Below are positions 41,891-54,000 of a DNA stretch of 64,000 bases, piece by piece; the first letter of the stretch is position 1, and every line of letters starts with the position of its first letter. The position numbers and the translations under genes were made by a program. Below the pieces are notes generated by a model that did no database searches, was not told the origin of the DNA, and saw nothing but the letters and a program-made list of their open reading frames with translations. The stretch covers positions 248,001 to 312,000 of the forward strand of contig JAGFBZ010000369.1 of NCBI GenBank assembly GCA_018398805.1, in the 5' to 3' direction. The stretch is from Hirundichthys speculiger. Taxonomy: Eukaryota > Chordata > Actinopteri > Beloniformes > Exocoetidae.

Positions 41891-42050
41891 CAGACGCACC
41901 GGCAGCGTCCTTCAGACCAAGACGTCTGCCCTCTGGACATTAAGTCTACGAGGACTGATGGAGACCTCAAGCAGGTCTGGATGGAGGCCACGCCCCTGAC
42001 AGGAAGTTCCTGTGAGTGCAGACAGGAAGTGGAGATGACAGCCATCTCAG
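41891..42050 (+). CDS. gon4l: gon4l exon, poorly conserved N-terminal region
   Basis: Acceptor TTTTCCAG and donor GTGAGG bound an open frame, phase 0 to 1 ([33 protein letters not shown]). The sequence is not conserved enough to prove it, but the reading frame joins exactly to the next, clearly conserved exon. An in-frame ATG at 41979 could be the start if no earlier coding exon exists. Confidence 0.6.
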
Positions 42051-45000
42051 GTGAGGAACTGCTGGAGGGGACACCTGGGGGGGAGGAGCCTCATATCTGA
42101 TCACACCTGTACTAATTCTGTGTTCAGATCCCGGTATGGTGGCTGAGGACTCCGTTACCATGGAGACGGGTGAGTCCAGCGAGGATGAACTGGGACGATT
42201 AGACATCGATCTGGACAGGAAGTCTAAACAGCACAACCTGACGTCCAGCAACGTGCGCGCTATCCTGCACGTGAGCACTCCGCTGTCCCGTGCACGCTGG
42301 TTCACGTCTGTGTGCACGTGGGTTCACGTCTGTGTGCACGTGTGTTCTGTTACAGGAGGTGATCACGCACGAGCACGTGGTGGCCATGATGAAGGAAGCC
42401 ATCAGGGACACCCAGAACCTGCCCATGTTTGTGAGTCTGTTTCCATGTTGGCGGTCTGGACCAGAAATGATCAGTAGACATTAATGACCAGTAGACGTTA
42501 ATGACCAGTAGACGTTAATGATCAGTAGACGATTGCGATCAGTAGACGTTAATGATCAGTAGACGTTAATGACCAGTAGACGTTAATGACCAGTAGACGT
42601 TAATGACCAGTAGACGTTAATGATCAATAGACGTTAATGATCAGTAGACGTTAATGATCAGTAGACGTTAATGATCAGTAGACGTTAATGACCAGTAGAC
42701 GTTAATGACCAGTAGACGTTAATGATCAATAGACAGTAATGACAGTAGACGTAATGATCAATAGACGATAATGACCAGTAGACGTTAATGATCAGTAGAC
42801 GTTAATGACCAGTAGACGTTAATGATCAATAGACGTTAATGATCAGTAGACGTTAATGACCAGTAGACGTTAATGACCAGTAGACGTTAATGATCAGTAG
42901 ACGTTAATGATCAGTAGACGATTGCGATCAGTAGACGTTTATGATCAGTAGACTTTTGCGATCAGTTGACGTTACTGATCAGTAGACGTTAATGACCAGT
43001 AGACGTTAATGACCAGTAGACGTTAATGACCAGTAGACGTTAATGATCAGTAGACGTTAATGACCAGTAGACGTTAATGACCAGTAGACGTTACTGATCA
43101 GTAGACGTTAATGATCAGTAGACGTTAATGATCAGTAGACGTTAATGATCAGTAGACGTTAATGATCAGTAGACGTTAATGATCAGTAGACGTTAATGAC
43201 CAGTAGACCTTAATGACCAGTAGACGTTAATGATCAGTAGACGTTAATGACCAGTAGACGTTACTGATCAGTAGACGTTAATGATCAGTAGACGTTAATG
43301 ATCAGTAGACGTTAATGACCAGTAGACGTTAATGATCAGTAGACGTTAATGATCAGTAGACGTTAATGACCAGTAGACGTTAATGATCAGTAGACGTTAA
43401 TGATCAGTAGACGTTAATGACCAGTAGACGTTAATGACCAGTAGACGTTAATGACCAGTAGACGTTAATGATCAGTAGACGTTAATGACCAGTAGACGTT
43501 ACTGATCAGTAGACGTTAATGATCAGTAGACGTTACTGATCAGTAGACGTTAATGATCAGTAGACGTTAATGATCAGTAGACGTTAATGATCAGTAGACG
43601 ATTGCGATCAGTAGACGTTTATGATCAGTAGACTTTTGCGATCAGTTGACGTTACTGATCAGTAGACGTTAATGATCAGTAGACGTTTGCGATCAGTAGA
43701 CGTTTGCGATCAGTAGACGTTTATGATCAGTAGACGTTAATGATCAGTAGACGTTTATGATCAGTAGACGTTTATGATCAGTAGACTTTTGCGATCAGTT
43801 GACATTACTGATCAGTAGACTTTTGCGATCAGTAGACGTTTGCGATCAATAGACTTTTGCGATCAGTAGACGTTTATGATCAGTAGACGTTAATGATCAG
43901 TAGACGTTTGCGATCAGTAGACGTTTATGATCAGTAGACTTTTGCGATCAGTTGACGTTACTGATCAGTAGACGTTTGCGATCAGTAGACGTTTATGATC
44001 AGTAGACTTTTGCGATCAGTTGACGTTACTGATCAGTAGACGTTTATGATCAATAGACGTTTGCGATCAGTAGACGTTTATGATCAATAGATGTTTGTGA
44101 TCAGTAGACGTTTGCGATCAGTAGACGTTTATGATCAATAGACGTTTGCGATCAGTAGACGTTTATGATCAATAGATGTTTGTGATCAGTAAACGTTTGA
44201 GATCAGTAGACATTTATGATCAATAGACGTTTGGGATCAGTAGACGTTTATGATCAATAGATGTTTATGATCAGTAAACGTTTACGATGTTTTTGATAGA
44301 CAGAGGTGGTGAACTCTGACTGGACCAGAACCTGTTCTCCTTTGCTGGACTCTGTTTTGTTCACATATGAATTTAAATGTCCTCAATTGTCCACAGCATA
44401 GGGACACTATTATTTTGTTACACTTTATTTGACGCCTGTCTCTATAACGCATTATAACTATAATTATAATGAGTTATAATTACCTTATAGCACCGAATAA
44501 CTATAGTTATAAACACTCAAATGATCATAATGCGTTATAACAATAATCATAACACACTATAAAGCATGTTATGATCACTTAAAAGGTCAGGTATTATAAT
44601 ATGTTATAACTGCTGATCCCTTGCTCACCTATTTTTGTTGCAAGGCTCAAAGGGTATTATAATGATCATAGTTGTCATTAGGCTTGGCCGGTATCCAAAT
44701 TTTGATACCGTCAAACTTCCCTCACATTTTACCGGGGTATACGGTATTACCGCGACTATTAAGGCGAACAAACACCCCCGGGCGGACGCCGCCCGTCAAA
44801 ACAGCCGTCCCCATTATGTGCCCCGCCACGGGACTTTACGCCTGAAAAAAAAGGCAAGTTTACCTCGAAACAGCAGTTCAGTGCTTCAATATAAAGTTGG
44901 CTCAACTACAGATGTTATTTATTTGTGTATTTCTTGCTTTTCACTGTAGTTTTAACTGTTCCTTCTCTGCTGCAGCTGCCTGCAGCCTGTCTCCTGCAGC

Positions 45001-48000
45001 GGGGAAACGCGCTTTACAGTAAAGTGTCTGATGCGGGACGTTTTACTTCCTATAAATTCTTCAACATAAAGGTCCAACTTTATTAGTTTCATTAGAAGCT
45101 TTTATTTTGAAGCAGCAAGCTCAGGAAGTGTTGTTTTCATAGTCAGTACCTTAACAGGACGAATCAAACGGGCGAGCGAGTCAGCTGCGAGCGAACATGA
45201 ATAAACGGTAAAATAAAGCAGAACACACAGCGATACAGGAGAGAAACTAAACTTTAAACCACAGAAATCATTCATTGCATTTTTAAGACGGTATTGAAAC
45301 TGATACCGCTGCTATTTTTGAATACCGGAAGTATACGGTATTACTGTAATACCGCCCAAGCCTAGTTGTCATATATTAAAACTCTTTTAAAGCCTTATAA
45401 TCACTGGTATAATGCATTATAATGTGATTATAAGTCACTCTAAATGGTCATTGGCTGCTTCAAGTGATGAAACTGCTCAGGTATAACACATTACAAACTG
45501 GTCAGCACCAACTGCTGTCCATGTAATGGAATTGTTCAAAAAGCTTCTGGAAGCTGAAAAACAAAAAGTTGGGTTACAACAGGAGATGATTGAAATTCTG
45601 AAGTTGAACAAGGCTCTTCTCCAGGAACAACTGGTGAAGAAAGATGACCTTATCCAGGAGCTCATGAACAAAATGTCTGAAACCACAGAGAAGGCATTCT
45701 TGGCTCCCTTATTCATGATATAAGAAAGTTCAACAAATATACAGTTTTTGAAGGAGTCAGATTGTTAATAAAAAAAACTATTTTGCAATGTTTTGTGTTG
45801 TTCTTGCATAGATTAAAAATGTGTATTTTTCTTCAAGCAAACCACTTATAGTCACTTATGACCAGTTTGTAATGTGTTTTATGAGCCTATACCTGAGCAG
45901 TTTCATCACTTTACTTGAAGCACCCAATGACCATTTAGAGTGACTTATAATCACATTATAATGCATTATACCAGTGATCATAAGGTATTATAAAGAGTTT
46001 TAATATATGACAACTATGATCATTATAATACCCTTTGATCCTTGCAACAAAAATCGGTGAGTAAGGGACCAGCAGTTATAACATATAATACCTGACCTTA
46101 TAAGTGATCATAACATGCTTTATAGTGTGTTATGATTATTGTTATAAAGCATTATGATCATTTGAGTGTTTATAACTATAGTTATACAGTGCTATAAGGT
46201 AATTATAACTCATTATAATTATAGTTATAATGCGTTATAGACATAGGCATCAAATAAAGTGTTACCACATTTTTGATCCTTGTCAGGTGACGTCGCCCCT
46301 GAGCTCCTATGTTAACATTAAGGGCCAATTCCAATTCCTCTCTTAACCCTCAATCTCAACCCTCGCCCTTAACCCTCAATTTTTGGCCCTCAATCTTAAC
46401 CCTCGAAAGTAAGTGTCAGGGCTATCTTGTGACTTAGAAATGGGACACCCCTCGAGTGCAGTTACGTCATCAGACTGAAACGTATCAGAGCCCGTGTTGT
46501 CTCTGTATTTCCTGAAATTACACAGGGGTAACATTGAAAAGAGCGCTGTATATTCTCTAAATAATATTAGCAAATAACACAATAGAGGATACATTATTCA
46601 GTCCATCGTCGCTACACAACAAGGTATACAAGTAACGTGAAGCCGCCTGGGACCGCCGACGGGACCCGTACCGCCGACGGGACCCGTACCGCTGACGGGA
46701 CCGTTACGGCGGAACGGGACCACCGACGAGTACAAGTAACGTGAAGCCGACCTGGACCGCTGACGGGACCGCTGACGGGACCGAGACCGCCACGGACGGC
46801 GGACCGGTCCCGTCGGCGGTCCGGGTCGGCTTCACGTTACTTTGTTGTGTAGCGACGGAGGACTGAATAATGTACCGGGACCACCGACGAGTACAACGTG
46901 AAGCCGACGGGACCGCCGGTCCGGCAGCAAACATCGTAAAGTAAAAAAAAATAAATGTTACGCAACAACGATGTTAATCCATGAAAAAAATCTCAAACAA
47001 ACACAATAAAATGGTTTCGTAACATTTATATCTTTAAGATATACGAAGATACTTACGTTTGTAGCTAGCTTCTGGATAGCCCTTACTTCCAAGGGTGGTG
47101 TCGGAAAATCTCAATTTTGAGGGCGATACAGCCCTCAAACTCGTCCCTCAACTTGATGTCCCTTAGAATTGGGACACCACTTGCCCTTAGCGGGAGCGCG
47201 CATTTTTGAGATTGAGGGTTGAGATTTAGGGTTAAGGGAGGAATTGGAATTCACCCTAAGAGACATGTATTCTGACTCAAACCACTTTGATTCAAAAACT
47301 CAAAAAGTCAAAAACTCCTCCGTTATTGAAGTATTGTTAATCCCTCGGATCAAAATGAGGAGCTGAGCGGTGTGTTTTCATCCCGTGCTAATGAATATAA
47401 CGTGAACGACTCCACCCTTTATTTAAGATGCTAGTTTTATCTTCATCTATCAGTTCCACCTGGCGGGTCACTGTCCTGATAAACTGATCTTCTCAAATTT
47501 GTCTTTGCTCTCCAGACACAAGACACCTGCTGTCTCGACCGAACATCAATTTAGAAACTCGCCTTCGGACAGAGGCTAGCTGGCCTTTGATCATTTAAAT
47601 GAAAGCATAAAACTCTCCTTGGTACTTGAGTCTTGAATGGCAGCTTGACAGTAAAAACATTTTTATAGGTTGCTGCCAACCTCTCAGCAGTTGCCTCCCG
47701 TTCTTTCGTTGACTGCTTTCTTGCATAGTTAGCATGCCTTGTAGCAAAGTGCCAGCTGATATTATATTCTTTAAAAACCACAACAGTCTCTTGGCATATC
47801 AGGTCTGAGGGCACCAAGACTTCAGCGCAAACGTGGAGTAATACGCTGCACCTCAACAGTCAACCTATGTAGAGTGCGCCATCTAGTGGGAAAATTTAAG
47901 AATTGCAGGGAAAATAAAACATGAGCAAGATTTATTAATATAATTTCTTCAAGTTGGGCAGGCCGGATTAAAAAGCTTAATGGGCCCCCGGGCCGTAGTT

Positions 48001-51000
48001 TGTCCATGCCTGGTCTAGGATCTCCTAGCGGCTTTAGGAGTTTGGCGGAAGATTGGGCCCTGAGTGTCTCGACACTGGTGCTATGTCAACAAGATGATGA
48101 CCACTGATTGTGAAAAACCCAGCGGTCCATGACTGTTTTAATTACTCAGTCAGGTTTCTAATGGTGTACTCCTGGGAGACAAACCTGTCAATGTCATGAC
48201 ACCAAGACATCCAAAACAAAACAGCAATAGGCTACTCAAAAAAAAGATCAACAAACCAGAACAAAGATGCTATAGAGGTTTAGGCTTTTCTCCTGTCAGC
48301 AACCTACCGGGAAGATGTTGTCTCATGTCGTAATGCTCCACGTATGTTTTCCAGGTGAAGTTACATGTCCTCCTTTGATACCAACATTCTGACTTTGCTT
48401 TGGCTTAGCACCAAGTCCATTATAAATGTCTTTACAGATTCTTGGAAAAGACACGCTATCATTTAGCTTCACGTTGTCAGTAGTAGTTTTTTCACCCTTC
48501 CCTTTGAAGTAAATGTGGACTTCTTACCACTGGATCCATTGGTAGCATATCATGAAGTCCTTTTTCAGTTTTTAAGGCTAAAATCTTTTCTTGAAGCACA
48601 CGGATTTCTTGTTGATATATCCAACAGTTTTCACAGGGAGACTGTCTGAATCACTCCTTTAGGCATCTGGAGAGGTTCGTCATCACTGGTTTGTCAGATG
48701 AGTTGTAAAAAGCGCAAACATGATTCAGGAAGTCTTGGTACACTTAAAAGGAGAGGAATAAAATCACAACCAAGACTTGTGGAAAAAAGTAGAATTGACA
48801 GAAAAAAGTAGAGTGATTTAAAAGTACATAAAGCAGTAAGCAGTGGGAGCTCTTCAAAAGCTATCATCGATACTTGACCAGAGTGTTCTAAAGCTGGTTT
48901 CAGGATGCTCATTGGTGTTTTTCTGTCTGTTGTCTGTCAGGAGCCAAAGATGACCCGGTCCAGACTGAAACAGGCCGTTCAGGAGGGACAGGTGAACCTC
49001 ACCTCCATCCAGGTACTGCAGTTGCAAAATATTATCCATGTGTTCAGCCTACCTCCCAGTCTGTTGATCTTACCTCCCAGTCTGTTAATCTTACCTCCCA
49101 GTCTGTACATCCTACCTCCCAGTTTGTTGATCTCACCTCCCAGTCTGTAGAGCCTGCCTCCCAGTCTGTAGATCACACCTCCCAGTCTGTAGATCCTACC
49201 TCCCAGTCTGTAGAGCCTACCTCCCAGTCTGTAGAACCTACCTCCCAGTCTGTTGATCTCACCTCCCACTCTGTTGATCTCACCTCCCAGTCTGTAGAGC
49301 CTGCCTTCCAGTCTGTAGAGCCTATCTCCCAGTCTGTAGAGCCTATCTCCCAGTCTGTAGAGCCTATCTCCCAGTCTGTAGAGCCTATCTCCCAGTCTGT
49401 AGAGCCTATCTCCCAGTCTGTAGAGCCTATCTCCCAGTCTGTAGAGCCTATCTCCCAGTCTGTAGAGCCTATCTCCCAGTCTGTAGAGCCTATCTCCCAG
49501 TCTGTAGAGCCTATCTCCCAGTCTGTAGAGCCTATCTCCCAGTCTGTAGAACCTCCCAGTCTGTAGAACCTACCTCCCTAGAGCCTACCTCGCAGTCTGT
49601 CGATCCTACCTCCCAGTCTGTCGATCTTACCTCCCAGTCTGTCGATCCTACCTCCCAGTCTACCTCCCAGTCTGTCGATCCTACCTCCCAGTCTGTCGAT
49701 CCTACCTCCCAGTCTGTCGAGCCTACCTCCCAGTCTGTAGAACCTACCTCCCTAGAGCCTACCTCGCAGTCTGTCGATCCTACCTCCCAGTCTGTCGATC
49801 TTACCTCCCAGTCTGTCGATCTTACCTCCCAGTCTGTCGATCCTACCTCCCAGTCTGTCGATCCTACCTCCCAGTCTGTCGATCCTACCTCCCAGTCTGT
49901 CGATCCTACCTCCCAGTCTGTCGAGCCTACCTCCCAGTCTGTAGATTCTGTCTCCCAGTCTGTCGAGCCTACCTCCCAGTCTGTAGATCTTACCTTCCAG
50001 TCTGTTGAGCCTACCTCCCAGTCTGTAGATCTTATCTCCCAGTCTGTAGATCCTAAGTCCCAGTCTGTAGATCCTACGTCCCAGTCTGTACATCCTACCT
50101 CCCATTCTGTTTTGTTTACCTCCTTAACTAAAATCATTTCATATCACTAACTACATGGTCTATTTGAATAAATATCTTGTCAAAATAAAGGTAACATGTG
50201 AGATTTTAAAAAGTATTGATGTGAAAAAGTATTTGCAAGCCTCTCAAAAAATTTTCGTAAAGCTATCAAACAAACCTATTTGATATCTCACATCAACTTA
50301 AATAAGGTGCATTACTGACTGATATAAAAAATAAAGGCTCCTTGAACTGATGGAAATACATGCATCAGAATTACAAACTGAAAAAATGCATTCTTCAATG
50401 ACATAATTTCCTGTTATCAGCCCGATAGTTACCGGGTCGATAATTATCGTGCATCCCTAGAATTTGTAGCATGTAGCAGCTTAGCTTTAAATCACTAACA
50501 GGGTAGTATTTGTAGCATGTAGCAACATAGCTTTAAACCTCTAACAGGGTAGTATTTGTAGCATGTAGGGGTGTAACGGTACACAAGACTCTCGGTTCGG
50601 TACGTACCTCGGTTTTGAGGTCACGGTTCGGTTCATTTTCGGGTACAGTAAGAAAACAAAATGCAAAATATAAATGTGCTAGTTGTTTATTACACACTTT
50701 TGTGCTTTTTAACAATAGGAACATTAGCCTATACAAAGCTAGAATTTTGCTCAAAAGTATAAATACAATATTCTGAAATGTAGATATTTTGAAAAACAAA
50801 ATAAAAATAACATTGGCTCAGACTTTTTCTTAAAGAAAATATGCATCTGATGTGCAAAATTGAACAGTTGCAACACTGAACAGTTTCAAGTTGTTGCTCA
50901 GATTAAATAACATGAATAAGGCTCAGACTGTTTCTTTAAAAACAAATCATTTTATTTTTTCATAAAGTCCCAGTATGATTTTCTGGCTAAAATGTGGACG

Positions 51001-54000
51001 AGAAGGTAATTGATATCGGGGCTCAATTACTTTTATTATGTGTTTGAAGCCAGCGTTTAGGGTGATTAGAGTCTTAAATCTGCAGCTATATAACACCAAC
51101 GGCATTTGTTATTGCTTTAGCCCGACCTGACTCACCAGGGAGAGGCTGTTTAAGGTCTCCCGTCTGGGAACACTTCGGCTCCCCGGTGAAATATAAACAG
51201 GGACAAAGAGAAGTTGATAAAACCAAAGTGGTTTGCCGACATTGTTCATCCGAGATCGGGTATGTTTCTGGCAACACGTCTAACCTGTTAACTCATTTGA
51301 AACGGCACCACCCCAGCGTGAATGTCACTACAAAAAGAGAAAGACAACCACAGTACAAACACAGCTTCCCACCGCATTTAACACTATGTCGTGGGAGGCT
51401 TATTGCCAATGCTAGCGGCATTAGCATTAGCCACGACGTCCGCTACAACTGCTGTTTGTTGTGCTCCACAACATGCGGTCCTCTACTTAATATGTCCGTG
51501 TGGAAACTCGTTCGGTACGCCTTTGTTCCGAACTGACCACATCTTACCGAAACGGTTCAATACAAATACATGTACCGTTACACCCCTAACTATCAGGATA
51601 GTATTTGTAGCATGTAGTATCTTAGCTTTAAACCACTAACAGGATAGTATTTGTAGCATGTAGTTGTCTATCTCTTAAATGGTAAAAAGGCTAGTGTCTG
51701 CAATTTGTAGCAGGTGGTTGATAGTAATGACTTTCTCGTAATCACATTTTTTAAAGTTGTATTTCTTAGTTTCTTGGTGTTGGAGTGTTGCAGTGCTGCA
51801 TGTAGATGCTGAATGATGGTTTGCGTATTTTTAAAACAGCTTGAAGGATCTGTCTCATCTCATTGGAAGAGTTGAACCAATCTCTCTGTTCTTTCTATGT
51901 TTCAGCCTCCTCAGTTTGTTGACATTGATCTGGAAGAGGATGAAGATTCATCTGATGAAGAGTATTGTCCAGATGATGATGAGGAGGAGGACACAGCTGA
52001 GGAAGTGAGTGAAGTTTAATACAGTCCTGCGTTGGGGTCAGGGTGGTGATAATCATTATGATGATGATGATAATGATTATGGTGATGGGGTAGTGGTGGT
52101 GGTGGTGGTGATGAGGACGATGACGATGGTATGGCAGTGATGATTGTGATGATGGTGGTGATGAGGACGATCACGATGGTATGGCAGTGATGATTGTGAT
52201 GATGATGATGATGTGATGGTGGTGGTGATGAGGATGATGACGATGGTATGGCAGTGATGATTGATGATGATGATGGTGGTGATGAGGACGATGACGATGG
52301 TATGGCAGTGATGATTGTGATGATGATGATGATGTGATGATGGTGGTGATGAGGACGATGACGATGTTATGGCAGTGATGATTGTGATGATGGTGGTGAT
52401 GAGGAAGATGACGATGGTATGGCAGTGATGATTGTGATGATGATGATGATGAGGAAGATGACGATGGTATGGCAGTGATGATTGTGATAATGATGGTGGT
52501 GGTGGTGATGACGATGGTATGGCAGTAATGATTGTGATGATGGTGGTGGTGGTGGTGATGAGGACGATGACAATGGTATGGCAATGGTGATTGTGATGAT
52601 GATGATGATGATGATGATGTGATGGTGGTGGTGATGAGGACGATGACGACGGTATGGCAGTGATGATTGTGATGATGGTGGTGATGAGGGCGATGACGAT
52701 GGTATGGCAGTGATGATTGTGATGATGATGATGTAATGATGGTGGTGATGAGGACGATGGTATGGCAGTGATGATTGTGATGATGATGGTGGTGGTGGAT
52801 GATGAGGGCGATGACAATGGTATGGCAGTGGTGATTGTGATGATGATGGTGGTGATGAGGACGATGACGATGGTATGGCAGTGATGATTGTGATGATGAT
52901 TATGATGATGATGATGAGGAGGATTTTTTTTGCCATCACAGAAAACCATAGACGTGGTCTTTGGGTCCAATTCCAATTCCTCCCTTAACCCTCAATCTCA
53001 ACCCTCAACCCTCAGTCTTTGGTCCTCAATCTTGGCTCTCGAAAGTCAGTGGTAGGGCTATCTTGCGAATTAGAAATGGGACACCCTTTGAGTGCAGTTA
53101 CGTCTTCAGACTGTGGAGGGCGGCCTTACGCCAAAGCTACGTCCAGTCTGTCAAGAAAACAATGACGACAAAGAAGACATAGAAGAAGAAGATAATATAG
53201 ATATATATAACGAAGACAATAAGGTAGTTTCGTAACATTTACAGTGGAGGAAATAAGTATTTGATCCCCTGCTGATTTTGGCAGCTGTCATATTAAGAAA
53301 TAAATGAACAGTCTTAGATTTTTATGGCAGCTTCATTTTAACAGTTATAAAAAGAATATTGAAAAAAAACTGAGAAAATTACACAAAATGAAAAATAAAA
53401 ATCATTGAAGGAAATAAGTATTTGATCTCTGACCAACCTTGACTAGTGTTGGCTCCCACAGACCACTGGCATACCCCTAATCTCACTGAAGTAATGTACT
53501 GCATGAGAAATTGTCGCCTGTATAAAAAGCCATCTGCCCAACAAAAAAAGTAATACTCCCCCATCTCCACCATGGGCAAGACTAAAGAGCTGTCAAAAGA
53601 TGTCAAGGACAAAGTTGTTGAACTCCACAAGGCTGGAATGGGCTACAAAACCATAAGTAAGAAGCTGAATGAGAAGGTGACAACTGTTGGTGCAATTATT
53701 CGGAAGTGGAAGAAGTACAACATGACTGTTAATCAACCTAGGCTGGGGGCTCCATGGAAGATATCACCTCGTGGGGTCTCAATGATCATGAGAAAGGTTA
53801 GAGATCAGCCGAGAACTACACGGGAGGAGCTGGTTAATGATCTCAAGGCAGCTGGGACCACAGTCACCAAGAAAACTATTGGTAATACACTGAGACGCAA
53901 TGGCTTAAAATCCTGCAGGGCACGCAAGGTCCCTCTGCTGGAGTGAAGGCTCACATCCAGGCCCGACTCAGGTTTGCCTACGAACATATTAATGACTCAG

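Larger units (their letters stand above)
44415..46268. mobile_element. Long-inverted-repeat (foldback) element, about 400-bp arms
   Basis: Ends read GTTACACTTTATTTGACGCC and, inverted, GGCATCAAATAAAGTGTTAC. Arms are about 410 bp of palindrome-like AT-rich sequence (ATAACGCATTATAACTATAA) and match along their length once a nested element in the left arm (44679-45364) is removed. The central unpaired about 345 bp holds a small open frame (45526-45723). No transposase is present and a target duplication was not clear. The family is not assigned. Confidence 0.85.

Noticed and set aside
42467..44290. CRISPR-like appearance of regular short repeats
   Set aside because: Units are contiguous with no unique spacers, and the context is an intron of a vertebrate gene.
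49532..50137. 201-codon repetitive frame (STDWEVG repeats) on the minus strand
   Set aside because: 21-bp tandem repeat in an intron; frame length follows from a period divisible by three.
52077..52976. 299-codon histidine-rich minus-strand frame
   Set aside because: Product of a GATGAT-rich minisatellite; no unique sequence, no splice or start context, opposite strand to gon4l.
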